Below, piece by piece: positions 1 to 6,463 of a stretch of 64,000 nt of DNA. The stretch comes from Sphingomonas sp. LT1P40 (GTDB taxonomy: Bacteria > Pseudomonadota > Alphaproteobacteria > Sphingomonadales > Sphingomonadaceae). The position numbers and the translations under genes were made by a program. Below the pieces are notes generated by a model, which saw only the letters and a program-made list of their open reading frames with translations, did not search any database and was not told the DNA's origin. Each line of letters opens with the position of its first letter. Position 1 is the first letter of the stretch. The stretch spans positions 2,108,001 through 2,172,000 of the forward strand of contig NZ_JAXOJT010000001.1 in assembly GCF_036663835.1 (NCBI RefSeq). Reading direction: 5' to 3'.

Positions 1-303
1 TTCAAGCAGTTTGCGCAAAAGGCTTATGAAGGCCTCGACGTCCTGCCCTTTACCGCGCCCGCCGGGGTACGCATGGTCCGCATTGACCGCACCACCGGCA
101 AGCGCGTGTTCGGCGCATGGCCCGGCACGGACCCGAAAAGCGGTGTGATCTGGGAAGCGTTCAAGCCCGAGAGCGAACCGCGTCGCCTCGCCCGACGCGG
201 CGAGGAAGAGGACGCGCCCAAGGCGGTGGTGAAGAAGAAGGCGGTCCGTCAGGAAGGGCCGCGCGACAGCGACTTCTTGCAACGCGAGGGCGGAATCTAC
301 TAG
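1..303 (+). CDS. mrcA: Penicillin-binding protein 1A, C-terminal end (partial)
   Basis: The window opens inside a reading frame that ends with TAG at 301-303; about 100 residues are visible. The visible part begins FKQFAQKAYEGLD and contains TAPAGVRMVRID and GKRVFGAWPGTDPKSGVIWE, which match the extreme C-terminal end of alphaproteobacterial class A penicillin-binding proteins (bifunctional glycosyltransferase/transpeptidase, peptidoglycan synthesis, inner membrane). The tail is rich in Lys and Arg. The catalytic domains lie upstream of the window, so the call rests on the C-terminal signature only. A 25-bp inverted repeat follows, then prfB on the same strand. Confidence 0.75.
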   Translation, partial: FKQFAQKAYEGLDVLPFTAPAGVRMVRIDRTTGKRVFGAWPGTDPKSGVIWEAFKPESEPRRLARRGEEEDAPKAVVKKKAVRQEGPRDSDFLQREGGIY

Positions 304-310
304 CGCAATC

Positions 311-391
311 CGTCATCCCGGCGAAAGCCGGGACCTCAGGCCGCCAGCGAACGGCCTGAGGCGCGCGGTCCCGGCTTTCGCCGGGATGACG
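311..391. repeat. Intergenic inverted repeat, CGTCATCCCGGCGAAAGCC type
   Basis: The 25-base arms at 311-335 and 367-391 are perfectly complementary. A nested 8-bp hairpin (336-343 with 352-359, TCAGGCCG/CGGCCTGA) sits in the loop. The same outer arm recurs, with CACC in place of CATC, around dps at 15170-15250. It could terminate the penicillin-binding protein transcript, but there is no T-run. It looks like a dispersed sphingomonad palindrome (REP-like). Confidence 0.85.
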
Positions 392-415
392 ATTTAGTTT
401 GAAAGGTTTTCTACC

Positions 416-1543
416 ATGCGCGCCGAAGCGCAGGCTTACGCCGACAAGATCAATGCCGCGCTCGCGCTGCTTCGCCGCTTCCTCGACTGGGACAACGCGC
501 TGCGTCGTCTCGACGAACTGAACGCGCGCGTCGAGGACCCGACTTTGTGGGACAATCCACGCGCCGCCCAGGCAGTGATGCGCGAACGTCGCCATCTGGA
601 CGAGGCGATCGCCGCCACGCGAGCGATCGAACAGGAGCTGTCCGACACCGCCGAGCTCATCGACATGGCCGATGAAGAAGGCGACGAGGCGATGGCGATC
701 GAGGGGACCGAGGGCCTGGCCGCGCTGGCCGAGCGCGCCGAGCAGGACAAGGTCAAGGCGCTGTTGTCGGGCGAGGCCGATGGCAACGACACCTATCTGG
801 AAGTCCATTCGGGCGCGGGCGGGACCGAGAGCCAGGATTGGGCCGAAATGCTTCAGCGCATGTATTCGCGCTGGGCCGAACGCCACGGCTTCAAGGTTGA
901 ACTGATCGACTATCATGCCGGCGAACAGGCCGGGATCAAGGCCGCGACGCTGCTGATCAAAGGCGAGAATGCCTATGGCTACGCCAAAACCGAAAGCGGC
1001 GTGCACCGGCTGGTCCGCATCAGCCCGTATGATTCGTCGGCGCGGCGGCATACCAGCTTCTCATCGGTATGGGTCTATCCGGTGATCGACGATTCGATCG
1101 ATATCGAGATCAACGAAAGCGACCTGAAGATCGATACTTATCGCGCTTCCGGCGCGGGCGGGCAGCATGTCAACACCACCGACTCGGCGGTGCGCATCAC
1201 GCATATTCCGACCGGCATCATCGCCGCCAGCCAGCAGGATCGCTCACAGCACAAGAACCGCGCGACCGCGATGGCGATGCTGAAGGCGCGGATGTACGAG
1301 GCCGAACTGGCCAAGCGCGAAGCGGCGGCACTGGGCGAATATACCGCCAAGACGGAAATCGGCTGGGGCCACCAGATCCGCTCCTACGTCCTCCAGCCCT
1401 ATCAGCTGGTAAAGGATCTGCGCACCGGGGTGACTTCCACCGCGCCGTCGGATGTGCTCGACGGGGCACTCGACCCGTTCATGGCAGCTGCGCTATCACA
1501 GCGCGTGACCGGCGAGAAGGTCGAGGTGGAGGACGTGGATTGA
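416..1543 (+). CDS. prfB: Peptide chain release factor 2
   Basis: Class I release factor that reads UGA/UAA and triggers peptidyl-tRNA hydrolysis on the ribosome. 375 residues, the usual length. The catalytic GGQ is at residues 248-250 within SGAGGQHVN, followed by TDSAVRITHIPTGI and the SQHKNR segment typical of RF2. The stop-codon recognition loop reads SPYDSSARRHTSF, so the classic SPF tripeptide is SPY here, a conservative change. The frame is open from the ATG at 416, and I found no in-frame UGA that would need the programmed frameshift of E. coli prfB. The next gene starts 2 bases after the stop, suggesting co-transcription. Confidence 0.97.
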   Translation: MRAEAQAYADKINAALALLRRFLDWDNALRRLDELNARVEDPTLWDNPRAAQAVMRERRHLDEAIAATRAIEQELSDTAELIDMADEEGDEAMAIEGTEGLAALAERAEQDKVKALLSGEADGNDTYLEVHSGAGGTESQDWAEMLQRMYSRWAERHGFKVELIDYHAGEQAGIKAATLLIKGENAYGYAKTESGVHRLVRISPYDSSARRHTSFSSVWVYPVIDDSIDIEINESDLKIDTYRASGAGGQHVNTTDSAVRITHIPTGIIAASQQDRSQHKNRATAMAMLKARMYEAELAKREAAALGEYTAKTEIGWGHQIRSYVLQPYQLVKDLRTGVTSTAPSDVLDGALDPFMAAALSQRVTGEKVEVEDVD

Positions 1544-1545
1544 GG

Positions 1546-2316
1546 ATGGCAGACGCCATGATCGGACTGTTGATCGGCCTTGCGCTGGCAGGGTGCGACG
1601 AGACGCGTCCGCGCCCCGAGCCGACGCCGAGCGAGGCGCATAAATTCCCCGCCGCCGACCGGCCCGTCGCCACCATCGTCTCCGCCCGCTGGTCGACCGA
1701 GGAAGCGCGCGACCGGCTGAACGAGGCGGACACGGTGATGAAGCTCGCCGATATCCGCCCCGGCATGACCGTCGCCGATATCGGTGCGGGCGAAGGCTAT
1801 TACACGATTCGTCTGGCCGCGCGCGTCGGCAAGCAGGGCCGCGTGCTGGCCGGGGACATCATCCCCGAGGTGCGCGACGCGCTGGCGCAGCGCGCGGCGC
1901 GTGAACGGCTCGACAATGTGAGCGTGCGGCTGGGCGAACCGGAAGACCCCAAGCTGCCCGACAACAGCTTCGACCGCATCTTCCTGGTCCATATGTATCA
2001 CGAGATCGGCGAGCCCTATGAGTTCCTGTGGCGGATGCGTCCGGCATTGCGTCCGGGCGGGCTGGTCGTAGTGGTCGATGCCAATCGTGAGACGCAGAAT
2101 CACGGGACGCCGCCCGAATTGCTGAAATGCGAGATGGCGGCGGTTGGCTATACGCTGGTGACGATGCGCGACATGCCTTCGGCCGGCGGCTATCTTGCGA
2201 CGTTCAGGGCCGAAGGGCCGCGTCCCGACCCGTGGGCGATTCGGGCATGCCCCAATCAGGGGCTGCCGAAGGGCAAGGGCGGCGCATCGCCCAGCCCGAC
2301 GATGACCGACGAGTAA
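1546..2316 (+). CDS. Predicted lipoprotein with class I SAM-dependent methyltransferase domain
   Basis: 256 residues starting at the ATG 2 bases after prfB; a second in-frame ATG at 1558 is possible. The N-terminus MIGLLIGLALAGC ends in a lipobox (LAGC), so the protein is probably lipidated and held in an envelope membrane, though the n-region lacks a positive charge. The body has a Rossmann methyltransferase motif I (VADIGAGEGYYT), then GRVLAGD, the acidic motif DRIFLVHMYHEI and LRPGGLVVVVDAN. Exported SAM-type methyltransferase folds are odd because SAM is not expected outside the cytoplasm. Related predicted periplasmic proteins are common in proteobacteria, but their activity is unknown to me. 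Confidence 0.75.
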   Translation: MADAMIGLLIGLALAGCDETRPRPEPTPSEAHKFPAADRPVATIVSARWSTEEARDRLNEADTVMKLADIRPGMTVADIGAGEGYYTIRLAARVGKQGRVLAGDIIPEVRDALAQRAARERLDNVSVRLGEPEDPKLPDNSFDRIFLVHMYHEIGEPYEFLWRMRPALRPGGLVVVVDANRETQNHGTPPELLKCEMAAVGYTLVTMRDMPSAGGYLATFRAEGPRPDPWAIRACPNQGLPKGKGGASPSPTMTDE

Positions 2317-2320
2317 GCCT

Positions 2321-2722
2321 CTAAAGCAACCCCGCTGCCCGAAAACTCCAGCGCGCACCGTTCGACCCGACGATCACATGATCGTGCAGCCTGACGCCCA
2401 GCGCCTGCATCGCCTCAGCAATCCGCCGCGTCGTCGCGCGATCCGCCCGGCTGGGCCATGCATCGCCCGACGGATGATTGTGCGCCATCACGACGGCCAC
2501 CGCGTCGAAAGCCAGCGCATCGATCGCAATGCGGCGCACCGGCACATCTACGGCATCGGCCAGCCCCGATCGCGCATGACGCAGGCCGAGCACCCGTCCA
2601 GCCCGGTCACACCAGGCAAAGGCCGCGACCTCCGCCCGTTGCCCCGTCACGCTATCCGCAACCAAATCGCCGACGGTGTCGAACGAAGTTTCTAACGGAA
2701 AAACAAGGGCATGCGACGCCAT
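2321..2722 (-). CDS. RadC-like JAB/MPN domain protein
   Basis: Short RadC family protein with the JAMM metal-binding signature MAHNHPSGDAWPSRAD (HxH...D); it lacks the N-terminal helix-hairpin-helix region of full-length RadC. I chose the ATG at 2722 (133 residues, starting MASHALVFPL). An in-frame TTG at 2773 would add 17 residues, and neither start has a clear ribosome binding site. The gene converges on the methyltransferase gene and is divergent from thyA. Family members were once linked to DNA repair, but the true substrate is unknown; the JAMM fold suggests a zinc metallopeptidase-like activity. Confidence 0.85.
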   Translation of the reverse strand: MASHALVFPLETSFDTVGDLVADSVTGQRAEVAAFAWCDRAGRVLGLRHARSGLADAVDVPVRRIAIDALAFDAVAVVMAHNHPSGDAWPSRADRATTRRIAEAMQALGVRLHDHVIVGSNGARWSFRAAGLL

Positions 2723-2847
2723 GACGTCATCTTTGCCGCTATCGCTTTCGGGGTCACGCCAAAGCGTATCCAAAACGGAGATAGGTAGCGCGGCATTGGT
2801 GCAACCCCGCTTGGCGGCGCACCTGCGCTGGGCTAGGTTCGCGCACG

Positions 2848-3642
2848 ATGCAGCAATATCTCGACCTGATGGAACGCGCGCTCAGCCACGGTGCCGAGCA
2901 GATGGATCGCACCGGCACCGGCACGCGCAGCGTGTTCGGGCATCAGATGCGATTCGACCTGTCGAAGGGCTTTCCGGTCCTGACCACCAAGAAGCTCCAT
3001 CTACGCTCGATCATCGTCGAATTGCTGTGGTTTCTGCGCGGCGACACCAATGTGAAGTGGCTGAACGATCGCAAGGTCAGCATCTGGGACGAATGGGCCG
3101 ACGCGGACGGCGATCTCGGCCCGGTCTATGGCAAGCAATGGCGCGACTGGGAGTCGCCCGATGGCCGCCATATCGACCAGATCAGGGAATTGATCGAGAC
3201 GCTGAAGACCAACCCGTCGTCGCGCCGCATGATCGTGTCCGCGTGGAACCCCGGCGAGTTGCACGCGATGGCGCTGGCCCCGTGCCACTGCCTGTTCCAG
3301 ACCTATGTCGCAAACGGCAAGCTCTCGTTGCAACTCTATCAGCGCTCCGCCGACATCTTCCTCGGCGTCCCGTTCAACATCGCCAGCTACGCCCTGCTCA
3401 CCCACATGCTGGCGCAACAATGCGATCTGGAGGTCGGCGAATTCGTGTGGACCGGCGGCGATTGCCACCTTTATTCCAACCATCTGGAGCAGGCCGAGCT
3501 GCAATTGTCGCGCGCACCCGGCCCGCTCCCCCGCCTCGAAATCCTCCGTAAGCCTGCGTCGATCGACGCATACGAGTATGAGGATTTCGTGCTGCACGAC
3601 TATATTGCGCAACCGCATATCAAAGCGGCGGTGGCGGTCTGA
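2848..3642 (+). CDS. thyA: Thymidylate synthase
   Basis: Converts dUMP and methylene-tetrahydrofolate to dTMP and dihydrofolate. 264 residues, identical in length to the E. coli enzyme. The catalytic Cys is C146 in [10 protein letters not shown]. Also visible are [13 protein letters not shown] (phosphate loop Arg), [40 protein letters not shown] and the C-terminal [12 protein letters not shown]. It overlaps or abuts folA, the usual pairing, because dihydrofolate reductase recycles its folate product. Confidence 0.98.
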   Translation: MQQYLDLMERALSHGAEQMDRTGTGTRSVFGHQMRFDLSKGFPVLTTKKLHLRSIIVELLWFLRGDTNVKWLNDRKVSIWDEWADADGDLGPVYGKQWRDWESPDGRHIDQIRELIETLKTNPSSRRMIVSAWNPGELHAMALAPCHCLFQTYVANGKLSLQLYQRSADIFLGVPFNIASYALLTHMLAQQCDLEVGEFVWTGGDCHLYSNHLEQAELQLSRAPGPLPRLEILRKPASIDAYEYEDFVLHDYIAQPHIKAAVAV

Positions 3643-4121
3643 TTATCTTCCATCTCGCGCGTGCCGATAATGGTGTGATCGGCGTCGATGGCGGCTTGCC
3701 GTGGCGGCTGCCAGCCGACCTGAAACGCTTCAAGGCGCAAACGATGGGTAAACCCATGATTATGGGTCGCAAGACGTTCCAGAGTTTTCCTGCGCCGCTG
3801 CCCCGACGGCGGCATATCGTGCTGACACGCGATGCGTCGTGGCAGGCCGAGGGGGCGGAGGTCGCGCATTCGGTGACGGATGCGGTCGCACTCGCTGGAC
3901 CGGGCGATATCGCAGTGATCGGCGGGGCGGAGATTTTCGCGCTGATGCTGCCTATGGCCGATCGGATCGAACTGACCGAGGTGCATGTCGCGCCGGACGG
4001 CGATGCGTTCGTCCCGGCGTTTGGTTCCGAATGGCGGGAAGTGGTGCGTGAGGATCATTCGGACGAAGGCGAACGTCCGGCCTACAGCTTCGTCACGTTG
4101 GAGCGGCACGAACGCTTATAG
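3639..4121 (+). CDS. folA: Dihydrofolate reductase, probable non-canonical start codon
   Basis: Reduces dihydrofolate to tetrahydrofolate with NADPH; pairs functionally with ThyA. Family motifs: [47 protein letters not shown] and [11 protein letters not shown]. The first ordinary start codon in frame is GTG at 3675, which would remove the first beta strand ([12 protein letters not shown]) that all dihydrofolate reductases have. Upstream of it the frame has no ATG, GTG or TTG back to a stop at 3579-3581. Only CTG at 3639 and ATT at 3642 fit. Both overlap the thyA stop codon (TGA at 3640-3642), suggesting translational coupling. I take CTG at 3639, giving 160 residues. Confidence 0.93.
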   Translation: MIIFHLARADNGVIGVDGGLPWRLPADLKRFKAQTMGKPMIMGRKTFQSFPAPLPRRRHIVLTRDASWQAEGAEVAHSVTDAVALAGPGDIAVIGGAEIFALMLPMADRIELTEVHVAPDGDAFVPAFGSEWREVVREDHSDEGERPAYSFVTLERHERL

Positions 4122-4127
4122 TTTCCC

Positions 4128-4209
4128 CGTCACCCCGGGGCTTGACCCGAGGTTCCGCTTTCCGCAGCCAGACAGAAGAAGCGGAATCCCGGGTCAAGCC
4201 CGGGATGAC
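4128..4209. repeat. Intergenic inverted repeat, CCCGGGCTTGACCC type
   Basis: The left arm from 4128 (cgtcaccccggggcttgacc) and the right arm ending at 4209 (gtcaagcccgggatgac) form an imperfect long hairpin. The same element, with perfect 30-base arms, occurs at 47538-47618. It separates folA from the dipeptidase gene and may act as a transcript end. Confidence 0.8.
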
Positions 4210-4233
4210 TAGATGTAAAGGGAGCGGCGAGTG

Positions 4234-5412
4234 ATGAAAAAATACCTGCTCTGGACGCTCGCCCTGATCGTCATCGGCGCGGCCGCCTTCTTCATCCTCG
4301 CCCCCGGCATCGTCGAGCGCGACATGAACAAGGTCGTGCCGACCACCCTGCCCCCCGTCACCGCCGAAACCCGCCGCCTCCACGCCAGCCTCAAGATCGC
4401 GGACATGCATGAGGACACGCTGCTGTGGAGCCGCGACCTGCTCGACCGCGCGAATCGCGGCCATGTCGATTTGCCCCGGCTGATCGAGGGCAATGTCGCA
4501 CTGCAGGTTTTCTCGTCGGTGACCAAGACGCCGAAGGGGCAGAATTACGACAGCAACACCGCCGATACCGACAACATCACGCTGTTGACCGTCGCCCAGT
4601 TACAGCCGCCGCGCACCTGGACGTCGCTGCTCGAACGCTCGCTGTGGCATGCCGAGAAGCTCAACCGCGCCGCGAGCGCCTCGAACGACAGGCTGCGCGT
4701 CATCCGCTCCGGCCCCGATCTCGATACGCTGATGCTCGATCGTGCTGCGGGCAAACAGATCGTCGGCGGGCTGCTCTCGATCGAGGGCCTCCAGAATCTC
4801 GAGGGCAAGCTCACCAATCTCGACCGCCTCTACGATGCCGGGTTCCGCATGGCGGGCCTGGCGCATTTCTTCGACAATGACGTCGCCGGGTCGATGCACG
4901 GCGTGGCCAAAGGCGGCCTCACCCCGCTCGGGCGGCAAGTCGTGCGGCGGATGGAGGCGCGCGGGATGATCGTCGATATCGCGCATGCCAGCCGCAAATC
5001 GGTGGCCGACATTCTCGCCATGGCGCGCCGCCCGGTCGTGTCCAGCCATGGCGGGGTCCAGGCGGTGTGCGGGGTCAACCGCAACCTGACCGACGCGGAG
5101 ATTCGCGGTGTGGCGAAAACCGGCGGCGTGATCGGTATCGGCTATTGGGACGCCGCGATCTGCGGCACCGAACCGGCCAAGGTCGCCGCCGCCATTGCGC
5201 ATGTCCGTGATTTGGTGGGGATCGACCATGTCGGCCTCGGCTCGGATTTCGACGGCGCGGTGACGACCGGGTTCGACACGGCACAGCTGATCTATGTGAC
5301 GCAGGCGCTGGTCGATCGCGGGTTCACGCCGGATGACATCGCCAAGGTGATGGGCGGCAATGTTCTTCGCGTCCTGCGCGCGGGGCTGGCACCGGGGCAG
5401 CCGATCCGGTGA
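4234..5412 (+). CDS. Membrane dipeptidase, peptidase family M19
   Basis: Zinc dipeptidase of the renal dipeptidase type, TIM-barrel amidohydrolase fold. 392 residues from the ATG at 4234 (GTG at 4231 is also in frame), with GGGAGCGG just upstream as a binding site. One N-terminal transmembrane helix (LLWTLALIVIGAAAFFIL) anchors it, probably with the catalytic part in the periplasm. Metal-site motifs: ADMHEDT (usually DGHND), the bridging Glu in LLSIEGLQN, DIAHAS, VVSSHGG and GLGSDFDGAV. Likely substrates are D- or L-dipeptides from peptidoglycan or diet; the sequence does not say which. Confidence 0.92.
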   Translation: MKKYLLWTLALIVIGAAAFFILAPGIVERDMNKVVPTTLPPVTAETRRLHASLKIADMHEDTLLWSRDLLDRANRGHVDLPRLIEGNVALQVFSSVTKTPKGQNYDSNTADTDNITLLTVAQLQPPRTWTSLLERSLWHAEKLNRAASASNDRLRVIRSGPDLDTLMLDRAAGKQIVGGLLSIEGLQNLEGKLTNLDRLYDAGFRMAGLAHFFDNDVAGSMHGVAKGGLTPLGRQVVRRMEARGMIVDIAHASRKSVADILAMARRPVVSSHGGVQAVCGVNRNLTDAEIRGVAKTGGVIGIGYWDAAICGTEPAKVAAAIAHVRDLVGIDHVGLGSDFDGAVTTGFDTAQLIYVTQALVDRGFTPDDIAKVMGGNVLRVLRAGLAPGQPIR

Positions 5413-5449
5413 GTTGGCACCTGCAATCGCTGTCTCTATAGGCCCGCGC

Positions 5450-6394
5450 ATGGAGCGACTGGACGGGGCGGTGGCGGTTCCTGCCGCTTTGCGTGGCGGG
5501 ATCGTCGCGCTGGGGAATTTCGACGGATTTCATGCCGGACACCAGGCGGTGGTGGGCCGCGCGGTGGCGCGCGCCCGCGCCGAGGGTCGTCCGGCGATCG
5601 TTGCCACCTTCGATCCCCACCCGATGCGGCATTTCCGGCCCGGTACGCCGCCGTTTCGGCTGACCACGCTCGATCAGCGCCAGCGGCTGTTCGCCGAAGC
5701 GGGGGCAGACGCGATGCTGGTGTTCGGCTTCGACGGCGCGCTGGCGGGACTGTCCGCGCGCGAATTCGCCGAACAGCGGCTGGTCGAGACGATCGGTGCG
5801 GGCGGGGTGGTGACGGGTGCCGACTTTACCTTTGGCAAGGGGCGCGACGGCAATGTCGGCGTGCTGGCGGCGCTGGGCGCGGAACTCGGATTCAGCACGG
5901 ATGTGGTCGGCGCGGTCGAGGATGGCGGCGAGGTCATCTCCTCCAGCCGCATCCGCGATGCGTTGCAGGCGGGTGATCCGCGCGAGGCGGCGGCGTTGCT
6001 GACGCGCCCCTTTGCGATCGAGGGCATGGTCGAGCCCGGCGCGAAGCTGGGGCGCGAACTGGGTTATCCGACCGCGAATGTTCAGCTGGGGAATTATCTG
6101 CGCCCGCGTTACGGGATTTATGCGGTGCGGGGGCGGCTGGCCGCCAATAGTCCTTTTGGGGGCCGGGTGCTGGACGGGGTGGCGAATCTGGGGATTCGGC
6201 CGACGATCGAGCCGCCGGTGGAGTTGCTCGAACCCTATTTCTTCGATTTCTCCGGCGATCTTTACGGGCAGGTGATCGAAGTCGAACTGATCGAGTTTTT
6301 GCGGGACGAGGCGAAGTTCGACGATCTGAACGCGTTGAAGGCGCAGATCGCGGCGGATTGCGATGCGGCACGGGTGGCGCTGCGAATTACTTAG
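5450..6394 (+). CDS. ribF: Bifunctional riboflavin kinase/FAD synthetase
   Basis: Makes FMN from riboflavin and FAD from FMN. 314 residues from the ATG at 5450. The N-terminal FMN adenylyltransferase domain has the nucleotidyl-transferase motif GNFDGFHAGHQ, then TFDPHPMRHF and the ISSSRIRDAL motif. The C-terminal kinase domain starts near residue 190 with GRELGYPTANV and includes RYGIYAVRG, DGVANLGIRPT and FFDFSGDLYGQ. The in-frame region before 5450 overlaps the end of the dipeptidase gene and lacks family similarity, so the ATG was chosen. A hairpin overlaps the stop codon. Confidence 0.96.
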   Translation: MERLDGAVAVPAALRGGIVALGNFDGFHAGHQAVVGRAVARARAEGRPAIVATFDPHPMRHFRPGTPPFRLTTLDQRQRLFAEAGADAMLVFGFDGALAGLSAREFAEQRLVETIGAGGVVTGADFTFGKGRDGNVGVLAALGAELGFSTDVVGAVEDGGEVISSSRIRDALQAGDPREAAALLTRPFAIEGMVEPGAKLGRELGYPTANVQLGNYLRPRYGIYAVRGRLAANSPFGGRVLDGVANLGIRPTIEPPVELLEPYFFDFSGDLYGQVIEVELIEFLRDEAKFDDLNALKAQIAADCDAARVALRIT

Positions 6395-6418
6395 CCCCTC
6401 CCGGTTACGGGAGGGGCT
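6393..6418 (+). terminator. Hairpin at the ribF stop codon
   Basis: An 11-bp perfect stem (agcccctcccg with cgggaggggct) with a 4-base loop (gtta), overlapping the last two bases of the TAG. A mixed C/T tract (cgctttccccttttcc) follows. Probably a transcript end between ribF and ileS; the T-run is interrupted, so efficiency is uncertain. Confidence 0.6.
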
Positions 6419-6463
6419 TCGCGCTTTCCCCTTTTCCCGCTTTCCTCTAATCGGCGCACAACC

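Noticed and set aside
416-1543. Programmed frameshift in prfB
   Set aside because: The frame is continuous from ATG to stop and no in-frame UGA with the usual slippery sequence was found near the start.
1069-1545. In-frame extension of the methyltransferase into prfB
   Set aside because: The extension is prfB coding sequence read in another frame; the lipobox start at 1546 fits.
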